Shown here: positions 1 to 7,755 of the stretch, piece after piece | Layout: the number at the start of each line of letters is the position of its first letter | How positions within the stretch are numbered: position 1 is the first letter of the stretch | NCBI RefSeq assembly: GCF_000334155.1 | Contig: NZ_ANNK01000100.1 | Coordinates: forward strand, 1-64,000 | Length of the DNA stretch: 64,000 nt | From: Halalkalibacterium ligniniphilum | GTDB lineage: Bacteria; Bacillota; Bacilli; Bacillales; Bacillaceae_D | Direction: 5' to 3' | The notes under the pieces: generated by a model | What the model was told of the DNA's origin: nothing | Seen by the model: only the letters and a program-made list of their open reading frames with translations | Database searches by the model: none | Translations under genes and position numbers: made by a program

Positions 1-875
1 TCTTGATCAGAAATTTGCCGCTCCTGTAAAAACCAAATGGGATGACCACCTTGCTTTGTAATATCCATATAATAATGGGATTTTTCATTAGGGTCATCGA
101 TCACTAAGCTATAGGCTTGATACGGTAACCCTTTACCTGTCTCACTCACCTCCACTTTGGTATTTTCACCCATCTCCAGGTAATCTAGAGCGATATTTTT
201 CGCCTCTGCTTTCGAAATTTTTTTCCCGTCGAGTCGTTTCGCAAGCTTGTCTTCGTTAATGTTTTGAGCTGCCATCCCAGCGCCCCACTCAACCTCGCTC
301 ACGCCCTTCATTTTTTCATCCATTAGATGAAAGCCATTTAACACAGCATTATCTAATGGTTGTTCCTGTGCCTTAAACTCTTTATCAATATCTAGAAACC
401 GCATGTCCTGCTTTAACATTGTTGCCTGTGTTTTTCTCAGTTCATTTTTAATATCCTTAGAATAGCTATATAATTTTTCAAGGGTTCCGTATTCTTTATC
501 AGTCAGTGGTTCACTCTCTAAATCACGAATCGATGTTTTGTAGCTAAATGTACCAAGCTTGTCTAAAAACTCTTCTGTTTTTGTAAGATCTACCGCAGCT
601 AAAGGCAGCTGCCCAACCTCTTCTTTTGCTAAACTTGTTACCCGCCAAACTTCTGCAAGTGAAGGAGTTAACTGTCGCTGTGTATTCATTGCAAGTGTTT
701 TTCCCAACTCATCTTCAATTTGATCTAAATGGTATGCCAATTCATGAAAAGCTCGCTGATAATGAGATTCTGCATTTAATGCAAGCACTTGGTTTCGATC
801 CTTTTCTTGATATGCCCAATAGCCAGTCCCAATAAGCGCTAATGCTAAAATACCAATAATAAAATTTCGTATCAT
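1..875 (-). CDS. ypeB: YpeB, spore germination protein (3'-truncated by window edge)
   Basis: YpeB is the partner of the cortex-lytic enzyme SleB: each protects the other from proteolysis in the dormant spore, and both are needed for cortex breakdown in germination. Reading from the ATG at 875 gives an uninterrupted frame of about 291 residues to the window edge. It starts with one hydrophobic segment (about residues 4-20, FIIGILALALIGTGYWAY) followed by a charged helical region. B. subtilis YpeB is about 450 residues, so roughly the C-terminal third (PepSY-type domains) lies outside. A GGAGGTGA ribosome site at 882-890 precedes the start; an in-frame GTG one codon upstream (878) is possible. 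It follows sleB by 20 bp, the usual sleB-ypeB operon. Confidence 0.93.
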   Translation of the reverse strand, partial: MIRNFIIGILALALIGTGYWAYQEKDRNQVLALNAESHYQRAFHELAYHLDQIEDELGKTLAMNTQRQLTPSLAEVWRVTSLAKEEVGQLPLAAVDLTKTEEFLDKLGTFSYKTSIRDLESEPLTDKEYGTLEKLYSYSKDIKNELRKTQATMLKQDMRFLDIDKEFKAQEQPLDNAVLNGFHLMDEKMKGVSEVEWGAGMAAQNINEDKLAKRLDGKKISKAEAKNIALDYLEMGENTKVEVSETGKGLPYQAYSLVIDDPNEKSHYYMDITKQGGHPIWFLQERQISDQ

Positions 876-895
876 CACCAATCACCTCCAATAAA

Positions 896-1885
896 TTACT
901 CGCAAAAGATATGTTTTCCAATTTTTTTAATTTGTGGTCTTGTCCAAATCCAACCTGACGTCGCTGTATCTGGGTTAAAATAGTAAAGCGCATTTCCACT
1001 CGGATCCTGTCCGTTTAGGGCATCCAATACGGCTCGTCTAGCCGTTTCATCCGGCTCAAGCCAAATTTGTCCATCCGCTACCGCTGTAAAAGCGCGCGGC
1101 TCGAAAATAACACCAGAAACCGTATCAGGAAAAATTGGGTTATTAACTCGGTTGATGATGACTGCTGCTACAGCCACCTGCCCAACATAAGGCTCACCTC
1201 TCGCTTCACCATATACTGCATTGGCCATCAATTGAATATCATTATCTGAATAGCCTGATGGAACATTCATCGCCTTTTCTATCGTTGGCTCATTGTTTTG
1301 CTCTATTGGTACTTCTTCATATGGTACAGGCTCTTCAGGTGGTTGTTCTGCTTGCGGCGGTGGTGCTGGCCCTTCTGCAGGCGGCTGCTCCCCTTGCGGC
1401 GGTGGTGCCGGTTGTTGTTCTTTTACTGGTTGTTTTTGCGGTTCCTTTGGAGCAGGCTGCGGTTGTTGTTTTTTTGTCGCGCTTCCCTTCGGCCCTTTTT
1501 GAATGTGTTTTGGCGTACCTCCATAATGGGTGAACTTTCTTCCTTCTTGAAGAGCTTTTTGCACAAATTTTTCGTTATAGTACGTGGAGCGAGCGAGCAT
1601 ATCCTTCATCTCCGGACCAACAAGCCCATCGACATCGAGACCAAATTCAGATTGGTAATTTCTCACAGCCCAATATGTGCCCCAGCCGTATACGCCATCA
1701 ATTTTCCCATTATAATAACCGATGTACTGAAGGCGTGATTGAAGCTCAACAACATCATCACCTGTGGCACCCTTTTGTATCACTTGGTCAGTAAATGCCT
1801 CTGCATTCATCCCTTGACTCAAAAAGCATATGCCAGCAAAAAATACAATGAGAGAAAGCTTTCCTATTATTCGTTTGCAGCTCAT
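896..1885 (-). CDS. sleB: SleB, spore cortex-lytic enzyme (lytic transglycosylase)
   Basis: SleB cleaves muramic-delta-lactam-containing cortex peptidoglycan during germination. The 329-residue product has a signal peptide (about 1-30), a peptidoglycan-binding type 1 domain (about 35-100, with LQSRLQYIGYYNGKIDGVYG), a Pro/Gln-rich linker (about 120-200) and a C-terminal SleB/CwlJ hydrolase domain (about 215-329) with the YGEARGEP segment that carries the catalytic Glu. The linker holds two copies of an APPPQ(G/A)EQPP unit, and the protein is slightly longer than B. subtilis SleB (about 305). I chose ATG 1885 because AAGGAGGT lies just upstream and the signal peptide begins there; the frame is open to a TTG at 1999 but that extension has no ribosome site. 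It is co-transcribed with ypeB downstream. Sporulation sigma control is expected from the family; I did not identify the promoter. Confidence 0.95.
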   Translation of the reverse strand: MSCKRIIGKLSLIVFFAGICFLSQGMNAEAFTDQVIQKGATGDDVVELQSRLQYIGYYNGKIDGVYGWGTYWAVRNYQSEFGLDVDGLVGPEMKDMLARSTYYNEKFVQKALQEGRKFTHYGGTPKHIQKGPKGSATKKQQPQPAPKEPQKQPVKEQQPAPPPQGEQPPAEGPAPPPQAEQPPEEPVPYEEVPIEQNNEPTIEKAMNVPSGYSDNDIQLMANAVYGEARGEPYVGQVAVAAVIINRVNNPIFPDTVSGVIFEPRAFTAVADGQIWLEPDETARRAVLDALNGQDPSGNALYYFNPDTATSGWIWTRPQIKKIGKHIFCE

Positions 1886-2080
1886 GTTGTAAGACCTCCT
1901 TAGCTTTCCTAAATTAATCGCGCTACTTGTAGCAATAACCAATTCGATACATATAAAGCATCGTTTGTCTCTCACACTAAGGATAGTGTTTGTTGGCAAA
2001 TTGTTTTTATTCAGTTAGAGTTGAAATTCACTAAGACCCCTTCTTTACAACAAATCTAAAACCTTTATGCCGATAAATTG

Positions 2081-2115
2081 AAAAAAACACAGTGGAAAGC
2101 TCACTGTGTTTTTTT
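2081..2115 (-). terminator. Rho-independent terminator, probably the ancestral metH terminator
   Basis: CACAGTG (2088-2094) pairs with CACTGTG (2102-2108), with A- and T-runs outside, so it can act in either direction. On the minus strand it lies only about 10 bp after the stop of the metH 3'-end remnant, as expected if this was the original metH terminator before the 2.2-7.7 kb insertion. Confidence 0.8.
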
Positions 2116-2124
2116 CATTTCTAT

Positions 2125-2194
2125 TCATTTACTTGCAAGCACATTAAAATACCTTCCTTCAGGATGGGCAAACACCATTGCGGTAACAAAAGCT
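2125..2194 (-). pseudogene. Remnant of the metH 3' end
   Basis: Read on the minus strand this stretch encodes VTAMVFAHPEGRYFNVLA followed by SK and a TGA stop. That is the last 18 residues of the intact MetH encoded at 7756-11199, plus two extra residues. No other part of metH is present. It is followed by a good terminator and then sleB, so it looks like the original end of metH left behind when DNA was inserted. Confidence 0.85.
2135..2188. repeat. 54-bp direct repeat, left copy (metH 3' end)
   Basis: It matches 7760-7813 in the same orientation at 53 of 54 positions (single difference: c at 2152 versus t at 7777). The pair brackets the block 2189-7759. Identity falls off a few bases after 2188, where the IS4-like remnant starts. 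Confidence 0.9.
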
Positions 2195-2403
2195 ATTATT
2201 ACTTGCTCAACTACAAGGATTCGAGAGCCTAGAAGAGATGAGCGATGCACTAATAGATGATGGACTCCAGAATAGATTAGTGAAATTTACCGCTAACGAT
2301 GGGCAATTGAGCTATTCTTTAAATGGCTCAAGCAGCACGTAGATATCCTTATGGTATGAGCGAAACGGCTATTCAAAATCAAATCTTCCTTGCGCTCATT
2401 TAA
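2193..2403 (+). pseudogene. Degenerate IS4-like transposase remnant
   Basis: The plus strand reads LLLLAQLQGFESLEEMSDAL and onward for 49 codons to a TAG at 2340-2342. One frame over, from 2344, it reads YPYGMSETAIQNQIFLALI then TAA at 2401. The first piece resembles the N-terminal LLLLAQL..SLRE..DAL region of IS4-group DDE transposases, and the second resembles the C-terminal ..NAV.NQI..ALI region. If so, the catalytic core is deleted and the ends are joined out of frame. The match is from memory of family patterns, so the family is tentative. The rest of the gap to 2551 holds nothing I recognise. Confidence 0.45.
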
Positions 2404-2551
2404 ATTAACTGAACATAATCGTTGTACTGCGTAGCAAAATAACCCCTTAAACCAAATGTTTTCTTCAACTAATTGAGCATTTTGGAAGAAAGATTTTATA
2501 ATAATCCCTGACTAAAACCCTTGAAACTTTTCACTTGTTTTAATTCTGTTT

Positions 2552-3961
2552 TTATAATTTCTTTCCCCCTAAGATCGGAAGTATAATCTTAAAAGTCGAT
2601 CCTTTTCCCTCTTCGCTATTAACAGTTATCTGCCCGCCATGCAACTCAATAATCTTTTTGGAAATAGTTAACCCAAGACCTGAACCACCCGTTTCTCGGG
2701 ATCGTGATTTGTCTACTCTATATAGACGTTCCCATATACGCTGAAGGTCCTTTTCAGGTATACCAATACCATAGTCAACAATTTCAATGATGCAATTGCT
2801 GTCTTTTTTATAAGTTAAGACATTGATTTTTCCACTAGCTGGAGAATATTTCTTTGCATTTTCAAGAAGGTTAATAATGACTTGTTGGAGCCGATATTCG
2901 TCTCCTATAACATATACAGGAATTGGTGATAGCTGGACATTCAATTGAATTCCTTTTTGCTCGATAGATGGACCGATTAAGTCTAAGGCATTAATCATGA
3001 CCGTTTCAATCGAAATCCGTGTTTGTTGCATCGTAAATCCTTTATGTTCCATAGTAGATAATTCAAATAAATCCTGTACTAATCGTTGAAGTCGCCCACT
3101 TTGTTTATTCAACAAGGTTAAATATTTTATTTTATCTTCCTCACTCATTACTTCCTCATTTAATAAGACTTCTACATACCCTTTAAAGTAGGTCAAGGGA
3201 GTCCGCAATTCATGCGATATATCTACAAATAGTTGTGTGCGTTGTTGTTCATAATTTTGGATGTTCTTTGACATTTGATTAATAGAATGGGATAAAATCG
3301 CAATCTCATCAGATCCTTTTGTATTTAATTTCCAGTTATGATTTCCTTCTGAAAGTAATTTAGTTACTCTAATAATTTTCAACAAGGGTTGCACTACTTT
3401 ATTTGAAGTGACATAAATAAGTAGTGCGCTAATGACCAAAGTAATAAAACCAATAATGATAAATATCTTTTGAAGAAAAGCAACAACTTGACGAACGAGG
3501 TCAGTCGGACTAAACATCAAAACTTTACCAACCGTTTCATCATTTTGTTTTATATAAGATTCGGTAACAAAAAAATCTTCATTCTTCCAATCTGAAGCTA
3601 TAGTAGGACCATGACCCTCATATCCATGAGTAATTACCTCATTTAGATAATCGGGAGAAAGCTGCGTAATTCTTTCAGATGCAGCTAAAATATCACCGTT
3701 ATTATTAACAACTAATATCATCTTTGATGTTGTACTTTCAATAAGGCCAGCATGATTAATTAATGCTTCATCATAGTGGTTGCTAAGTACCTCTGCATAA
3801 GCTTGACTGCGTTGAATAAGTTCATCAATTGTATCTTGCGTATAAAAGTTAACAAAAAACAAGTACAAGATACTCACAATACTAATAATAAGAATAAAAA
3901 ATATTGCAAACAAAAGTGTGCCTAATTTAACAGAAATACTGTTTATTTTTCTTTTTTTCAC
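2552..3961 (-). CDS. Membrane sensor histidine kinase
   Basis: This is a 469-residue orthodox sensor kinase. It has a TM segment (about 13-37), an extracytoplasmic domain of about 125 residues, a second TM (about 163-186), HAMP (about 187-240), a HisKA domain with phospho-acceptor His250 in ISHELRTPLTYFKGY, and an HATPase domain with N box LLENAKKYS, G1 box DYGIGIPEKD and G2 box GSGLGLTISK. All catalytic boxes are intact. It overlaps the upstream response regulator gene by 4 bp (ATGA), so the two are translationally coupled. The signal is unknown; the extracytoplasmic domain is not one I can name. It lies inside the metH-bounded island and appears more AT-rich than the core genes around it. 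No convincing terminator follows. Confidence 0.88.
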   Translation of the reverse strand: MKKRKINSISVKLGTLLFAIFFILIISIVSILYLFFVNFYTQDTIDELIQRSQAYAEVLSNHYDEALINHAGLIESTTSKMILVVNNNGDILAASERITQLSPDYLNEVITHGYEGHGPTIASDWKNEDFFVTESYIKQNDETVGKVLMFSPTDLVRQVVAFLQKIFIIIGFITLVISALLIYVTSNKVVQPLLKIIRVTKLLSEGNHNWKLNTKGSDEIAILSHSINQMSKNIQNYEQQRTQLFVDISHELRTPLTYFKGYVEVLLNEEVMSEEDKIKYLTLLNKQSGRLQRLVQDLFELSTMEHKGFTMQQTRISIETVMINALDLIGPSIEQKGIQLNVQLSPIPVYVIGDEYRLQQVIINLLENAKKYSPASGKINVLTYKKDSNCIIEIVDYGIGIPEKDLQRIWERLYRVDKSRSRETGGSGLGLTISKKIIELHGGQITVNSEEGKGSTFKIILPILGGKKL

Positions 3962-4647
3962 CCTAACTTATACCCCACTCCCCATACTGTTTTGATTACA
4001 CTTTGGCCGGAAATCCCGGCATCTGTTAATTTATCACGTAAGTGTTTAACATGTGTATCTACACCTCGATAATCACCAATGAAATCATAACCCCATACTA
4101 ACGCTAAAATATCGTCTCGACTAAATACACGATTTTTATTTAATAATAGTAATTCAAGGATTGCGTATTCTTTTGGTGTAAGTGATACTTCTTTCTCTAA
4201 ATAAAAAACTTGGTGTGCTTTTCTTTTCATTACTAGACCATTAAAAAATAACGTGTTACCTCTTGTTTCTTGTTCACCAACTCCATATCTTCGTAAGACC
4301 GCTTCAATACGAGCGAGTAACTCTTCTTGTTCAAATGGTTTGGTTAAATAGTCATCTGCCCCCATTTTTAGCCCCTCTACTTTGTCCCAGGTTTGAGTAC
4401 GTGCTGTTAACATAATGACAGGGACCTGTGAAACCTTTCGTATCCTTCTACAAACTTCAAACCCATCCATTTCAGGCATCATTACATCCAACAAAACAAT
4501 AGAATATGATTTTTCTTCTATTTTTTTAATGGCCTCTATACCGTTTATTGCTTCGTCTACCACATAACCTTCTTTTTTCAAATGTAATTGTAATAATTCA
4601 CGCATTGGGGCCTCATCCTCAACGATAAGAATTCGTATCCCTTTCAT
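3958..4647 (-). CDS. OmpR-family response regulator
   Basis: A 229-residue winged-helix regulator. The receiver domain (about 3-118) has acidic residues in VEDEAP, phospho-acceptor Asp54 in IVLLDVMMPEMDG and the conserved Lys in LTKPF. The C-terminal Trans_reg_C domain (about 130-228) ends VIKTVWGVGYKLG. ATG 4647 is chosen because AAGGGGTGG lies immediately upstream; a GTG at 4656 falls within that ribosome site. It is the first gene of a two-gene operon with the kinase. Targets are unknown; the divergently spaced but co-oriented amidotransferase upstream is a plausible one by proximity only. Confidence 0.9.
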   Translation of the reverse strand: MKGIRILIVEDEAPMRELLQLHLKKEGYVVDEAINGIEAIKKIEEKSYSIVLLDVMMPEMDGFEVCRRIRKVSQVPVIMLTARTQTWDKVEGLKMGADDYLTKPFEQEELLARIEAVLRRYGVGEQETRGNTLFFNGLVMKRKAHQVFYLEKEVSLTPKEYAILELLLLNKNRVFSRDDILALVWGYDFIGDYRGVDTHVKHLRDKLTDAGISGQSVIKTVWGVGYKLG

Positions 4648-4740
4648 TCGTACCACCCCTTATGTAGTTTTCGGTATTTCGGTTCGATTTTCTATATAAT
4701 TCCAGAATATATATTTGAACCACAATAAGTTTCATATAAC

Positions 4741-4780
4741 AAAAAGTACCCCTATCAGATGGTATTTATCTAGATAGGAG
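4741..4780 (-). terminator. Probable terminator of the asnB-like gene
   Basis: On the minus strand a CCTATC/GATAGG stem (4773-4778 with 4751-4756) with a long loop is followed, a few bases on, by a T-run (aaaaa at 4741-4745 on plus). It lies about 30 bp after the amidotransferase stop. The stem is short, so this is moderate evidence only. Confidence 0.4.
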
Positions 4781-4811
4781 TAAAAATTGAGAACTATTTA
4801 CAAACTGATTA

Positions 4812-6719
4812 CTAGGAATATTCAACTTGCAATTTTTTCTGTTGTTGATGAGTAGCTAGTTTGGTCATATCATATTCACCTTCAATATAAACTTGATGCC
4901 ACATCATAAACATTAAAATCACCCATAGCTTCCGACTGTTATCTCTTTTGTTATTTACATGTTCCTCTAATAATTTATAGACTTCATGTTTATTAAAGAT
5001 GTAATCAACTTGGCTTATATGAATTAAATGATTTGCCCAATCATATAATTCATCTTTGAGCCAATGACGAAGAGGAACTGGAAATCCCAATTTTTTTCGA
5101 TTAAGCACACTGACTGGAACAATTCCCTCTGCAGCTTTTCTCAGTAAATACTTTGTTGTATTATGATTTATTTTATCCTTTGTTATAAGTTTAGATGCCA
5201 CATCAAAAACATGTTTATCCAAGAAAGGAACTCTTAACTCAATCGAATGTGCCATTGTCATTTTATCTGCTTTTAATAAAATATCTCCTCTTAACCAAGT
5301 ATGGAGATCAATATATTGCATTTTAGTTACAGCGTCATATCCAGTTGTTCGATTGTAAATTGGTCTTGTAATACTTCTATAATCAAAATGGGGATTGTAA
5401 TTATTTAATAATAATTCCTTTTCTTTTTCATCAAATATTTTGGCATTTCCAATATATCTTTCTTCTAGAGGAGTCACTCCTCGTTCAATAAAACTCTTCC
5501 CTTTAATTCCTTCTGGTAGAATCCGGCTTAATCTTTGCAATAGATACTTTACTGGATCAGGGATATAATTAAAAAGTCTGAGAGAGTGCGGCTCACGATA
5601 AATGTTGTATCCCCCAAACAGCTCGTCTGCTCCTTCCCCCGACAAGACAACTTTTACATGTTTTCTCGCCTCACGTGCTACAAAATACAAAGGCACAGCT
5701 GATGGATCTGCAAGCGGATCATCCATATGCCAAATAATCTTAGGGAGTTCCGCCAAAAACTCTCCTGGTGTAATAACATAGCTAATGTTTTCCAAGTTTA
5801 GCGCGGCAGCTGTTTCTTTAGCAACATTAATTTCACTAAATCCATCTATTCCAAAGCCAACGGAAAATGTTTTTAAATTAGGATTAACTTCCTTTGCTAA
5901 CGATACGATATATGAAGAATCTATTCCTCCTGATAAGAATGCTCCAACTGGAACATCACTTCGCATATGCACATCTACTGAGTCGATAAGCGCGTTGCGA
6001 ATTTCTTTTACCTTTTCATCTTCTGGCCTATACACTGGTTTAAATTCTGGTTTCCAATAGCTCTTAATATTCATTTTACTTCTCGGCTTTTGGGTAAAGT
6101 AATGACCCGGAGGTATTTTTTTTATTTGCATCATCATTGTTTCTGGTTCAGGAACATATTGATAACTAAGATAATGTTGCAATGAAGTATGATTTAAATC
6201 ACCTTTCAATGCTATAAGGATACTCTTTTTTTCAGATGCAAAGTAAGTTAAGCCATCTTGTTCAGAATAAAAAAAAGGTTTAATACCAAAATAATCTCTT
6301 GCTCCAAATAATTTTTGCTCTACTTTATCCCATATAACAAAAGCAAACATTCCTCTTAATTTTTGAACACATTGTTCTTTATAGTGGCTATAAAGAGCAA
6401 GAAGAACTTCTGTATCAGAATGAGTAGAAAAGTGGTAGCCTTTATTTAGTAATTGTTTTCGAAGTTCTATATGGTTATAGATCTCTCCATTAAAGATTAT
6501 CCAGTACCTTTCATTTTCATAGGATAGAGGTTGATGTCCACTTTCTATATCAATTATACTCAATCTTCTAAATCCAAAATGAATGTGATCATCTACGTAA
6601 TAACCCTCATCATCAGGTCCCCTATGCATAAGCATCGAATTCATTTCTATAAATTGATTCATCGTATCGGAATTCATTTTTTGAGGTTTATCATACAGAC
6701 AACCAATAAATCCACACAT
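4812..6719 (-). CDS. asnB: Asparagine synthetase-type glutamine amidotransferase (AsnB family)
   Basis: This is a glutamine-dependent amidotransferase of the asparagine synthetase family: glutamine is hydrolysed in the N-terminal domain and ammonia passes to an ATP-activated carboxylate. The N-terminal Ntn domain starts with Met-Cys2-GFIG, Cys2 being the nucleophile after Met removal. The C-terminal synthetase domain has the PP-loop SGGIDSS. The length of 635 residues is close to B. subtilis AsnB/AsnO. ATG 6719 is chosen because it puts Cys at position 2 and follows AGGTAGGTG; a GTG at 6728 would bury the Cys. In B. subtilis, AsnB also amidates meso-diaminopimelate in peptidoglycan, so an envelope role is possible here, but sequence alone cannot separate that from free asparagine synthesis. 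It lies within the island beside the two-component genes. Confidence 0.88.
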   Translation of the reverse strand: MCGFIGCLYDKPQKMNSDTMNQFIEMNSMLMHRGPDDEGYYVDDHIHFGFRRLSIIDIESGHQPLSYENERYWIIFNGEIYNHIELRKQLLNKGYHFSTHSDTEVLLALYSHYKEQCVQKLRGMFAFVIWDKVEQKLFGARDYFGIKPFFYSEQDGLTYFASEKKSILIALKGDLNHTSLQHYLSYQYVPEPETMMMQIKKIPPGHYFTQKPRSKMNIKSYWKPEFKPVYRPEDEKVKEIRNALIDSVDVHMRSDVPVGAFLSGGIDSSYIVSLAKEVNPNLKTFSVGFGIDGFSEINVAKETAAALNLENISYVITPGEFLAELPKIIWHMDDPLADPSAVPLYFVAREARKHVKVVLSGEGADELFGGYNIYREPHSLRLFNYIPDPVKYLLQRLSRILPEGIKGKSFIERGVTPLEERYIGNAKIFDEKEKELLLNNYNPHFDYRSITRPIYNRTTGYDAVTKMQYIDLHTWLRGDILLKADKMTMAHSIELRVPFLDKHVFDVASKLITKDKINHNTTKYLLRKAAEGIVPVSVLNRKKLGFPVPLRHWLKDELYDWANHLIHISQVDYIFNKHEVYKLLEEHVNNKRDNSRKLWVILMFMMWHQVYIEGEYDMTKLATHQQQKKLQVEYS

Positions 6720-6800
6720 TTGATTCACCTACCTAATTGTATTCTTTTTTCACCTATTAACCGTTGATGTCTAACATACAATCAGAACCAAATTTTTCAG

Positions 6801-7229
6801 TTAAAAAAGCGATACTCGTACAATATCAAATAAATATGGAGAAAATATTGAGGTCATGTTTATTATGAGAATTATAATAGGGAGTACTTCTCCAAAGACA
6901 AGGATAAGGATGGCCATGACCATCGTGCTAATTAGTAGTCCTGTATTGCCACCAAATAAAGCTGTTGCAACCTGTGCGGATATGGTCGCAGCTGCAATGT
7001 TCACTAGGTTATTTCCAATCAAATTAGTTGAAAGAGCCTGTTCAAAATGTTGCAAGATAAAGAAGGCTTTCACACCACCAGGTCTATTCTCATCTGTATA
7101 GCTTTTTAGTCTTAATTTATTTACACTTGAGTAGGCTGTTTCATCTGAAGAGAAAACAACGCTGACAAGATCAGTGAGGTGATAAGCACGAGTACTAAAT
7201 TCAAAGGTATGTTGGACTAGATGAATCAT
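6801..7229 (-). pseudogene. Broken CNNM/DUF21 (HlyC/CorC-type) membrane protein
   Basis: The central part (SVNKLRLKSYTDENRPGG through LSTNLIGNNLVNIAAATIS and LLISTMVMAILILVFGEVLP) is a clear CNNM (DUF21) transmembrane domain of the CorC/YrkA-type divalent cation exporter family. The expected start (..FFSGTETAL..) is degraded to VVFSSDETAYS behind unrelated residues, and after FGEVLP the frame runs into unrelated sequence and stops. The CBS and CorC_HlyC domains are missing. Full family members are about 400-450 residues and this is 142, so I call it a pseudogene, not a small gene. Confidence 0.75.
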
Positions 7230-7375
7230 CTCTCCTATCCTTAAGGTGCCAGCATATATTTAACTATTTCCTGAACTTGTTTAGTATCAATCGTTTCTAA
7301 CAATTCCACCATATGTTTTTTTTCACGTTTTTCATGAGAGTATAAAATATTTTGTGTAATTAACTAAAGACATAG

Positions 7376-7540
7376 AAAAAGGAAGACCTTTTCTTGGTAG
7401 AATTAAGTCACCGCAACCAATCCTAGAAAAAAGGTCCTCCCTATGAATCAGTTTACAACAGATATTGTCCAAGCTCTAGTCCAAAAACAAGATATTATTA
7501 CCGAAATTTTTCGTGCGTATTTAGAAACAGCTGTGAATAA
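7376..7540 (+). mobile_element. Remnant of an IS256-family element (5' end)
   Basis: The plus-strand ATG at 7443 starts MNQFTTDIVQALVQKQD and continues for about 32 residues like the N terminus of IS256/IS1191-group transposases (about 390 residues). It then changes to unrelated sequence near 7538 and ends at 7676. Upstream, ggaagacctttt (from about 7381) and the complementary aaaaaaggtcctcc (up to about 7440) form an inverted repeat just before the start, as in the leader of such elements. Only the left end survives and no matching right end was seen. Confidence 0.7.
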
Positions 7541-7755
7541 ATACGCACGAAAAATTGTTTTTGTGTGTTTCGTCTGGCTTTCTTTCGTTTCTTTTGCACA
7601 ACATAAAAACCCCCTTCCGTTTGTAGTAAACGAAAAGAGGTTTAAATTTAACAGACGGTTTCATAATTCCATTTAGAATGAATTATTTAACAATATTTTG
7701 AAATCAAAGGCATCAAATATTCGTAAATATTGTTTAAACCCTTGATATATAAGCC
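7541..7755. other. AT-rich gap between IS256 remnant and metH
   Basis: There is no recognisable gene. A small imperfect hairpin (around cgtttgtagtaaacg, about 7617-7634) flanked by cccctt/gagg could be a weak terminator. There is no strong terminator directly after the intact metH stop, in contrast to the one at 2081-2115 after the metH remnant. Confidence 0.5.

Noticed and set aside
1258-1738. Long plus-strand frames opposite sleB rich in Cys, Ala or Leu
   Set aside because: They are mirror frames of the repetitive Pro/Gln linker and signal peptide of SleB; no ribosome site and low-complexity composition.
2302-2516. Open minus-strand frame (about 70 codons) over the IS4-like remnant
   Set aside because: No start codon with a ribosome site and no recognisable product.
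7443-7676. A 77-residue plus-strand gene
   Set aside because: Only the first 32 residues match IS256 transposases and the rest is unrelated; it is an IS scar, not a gene.
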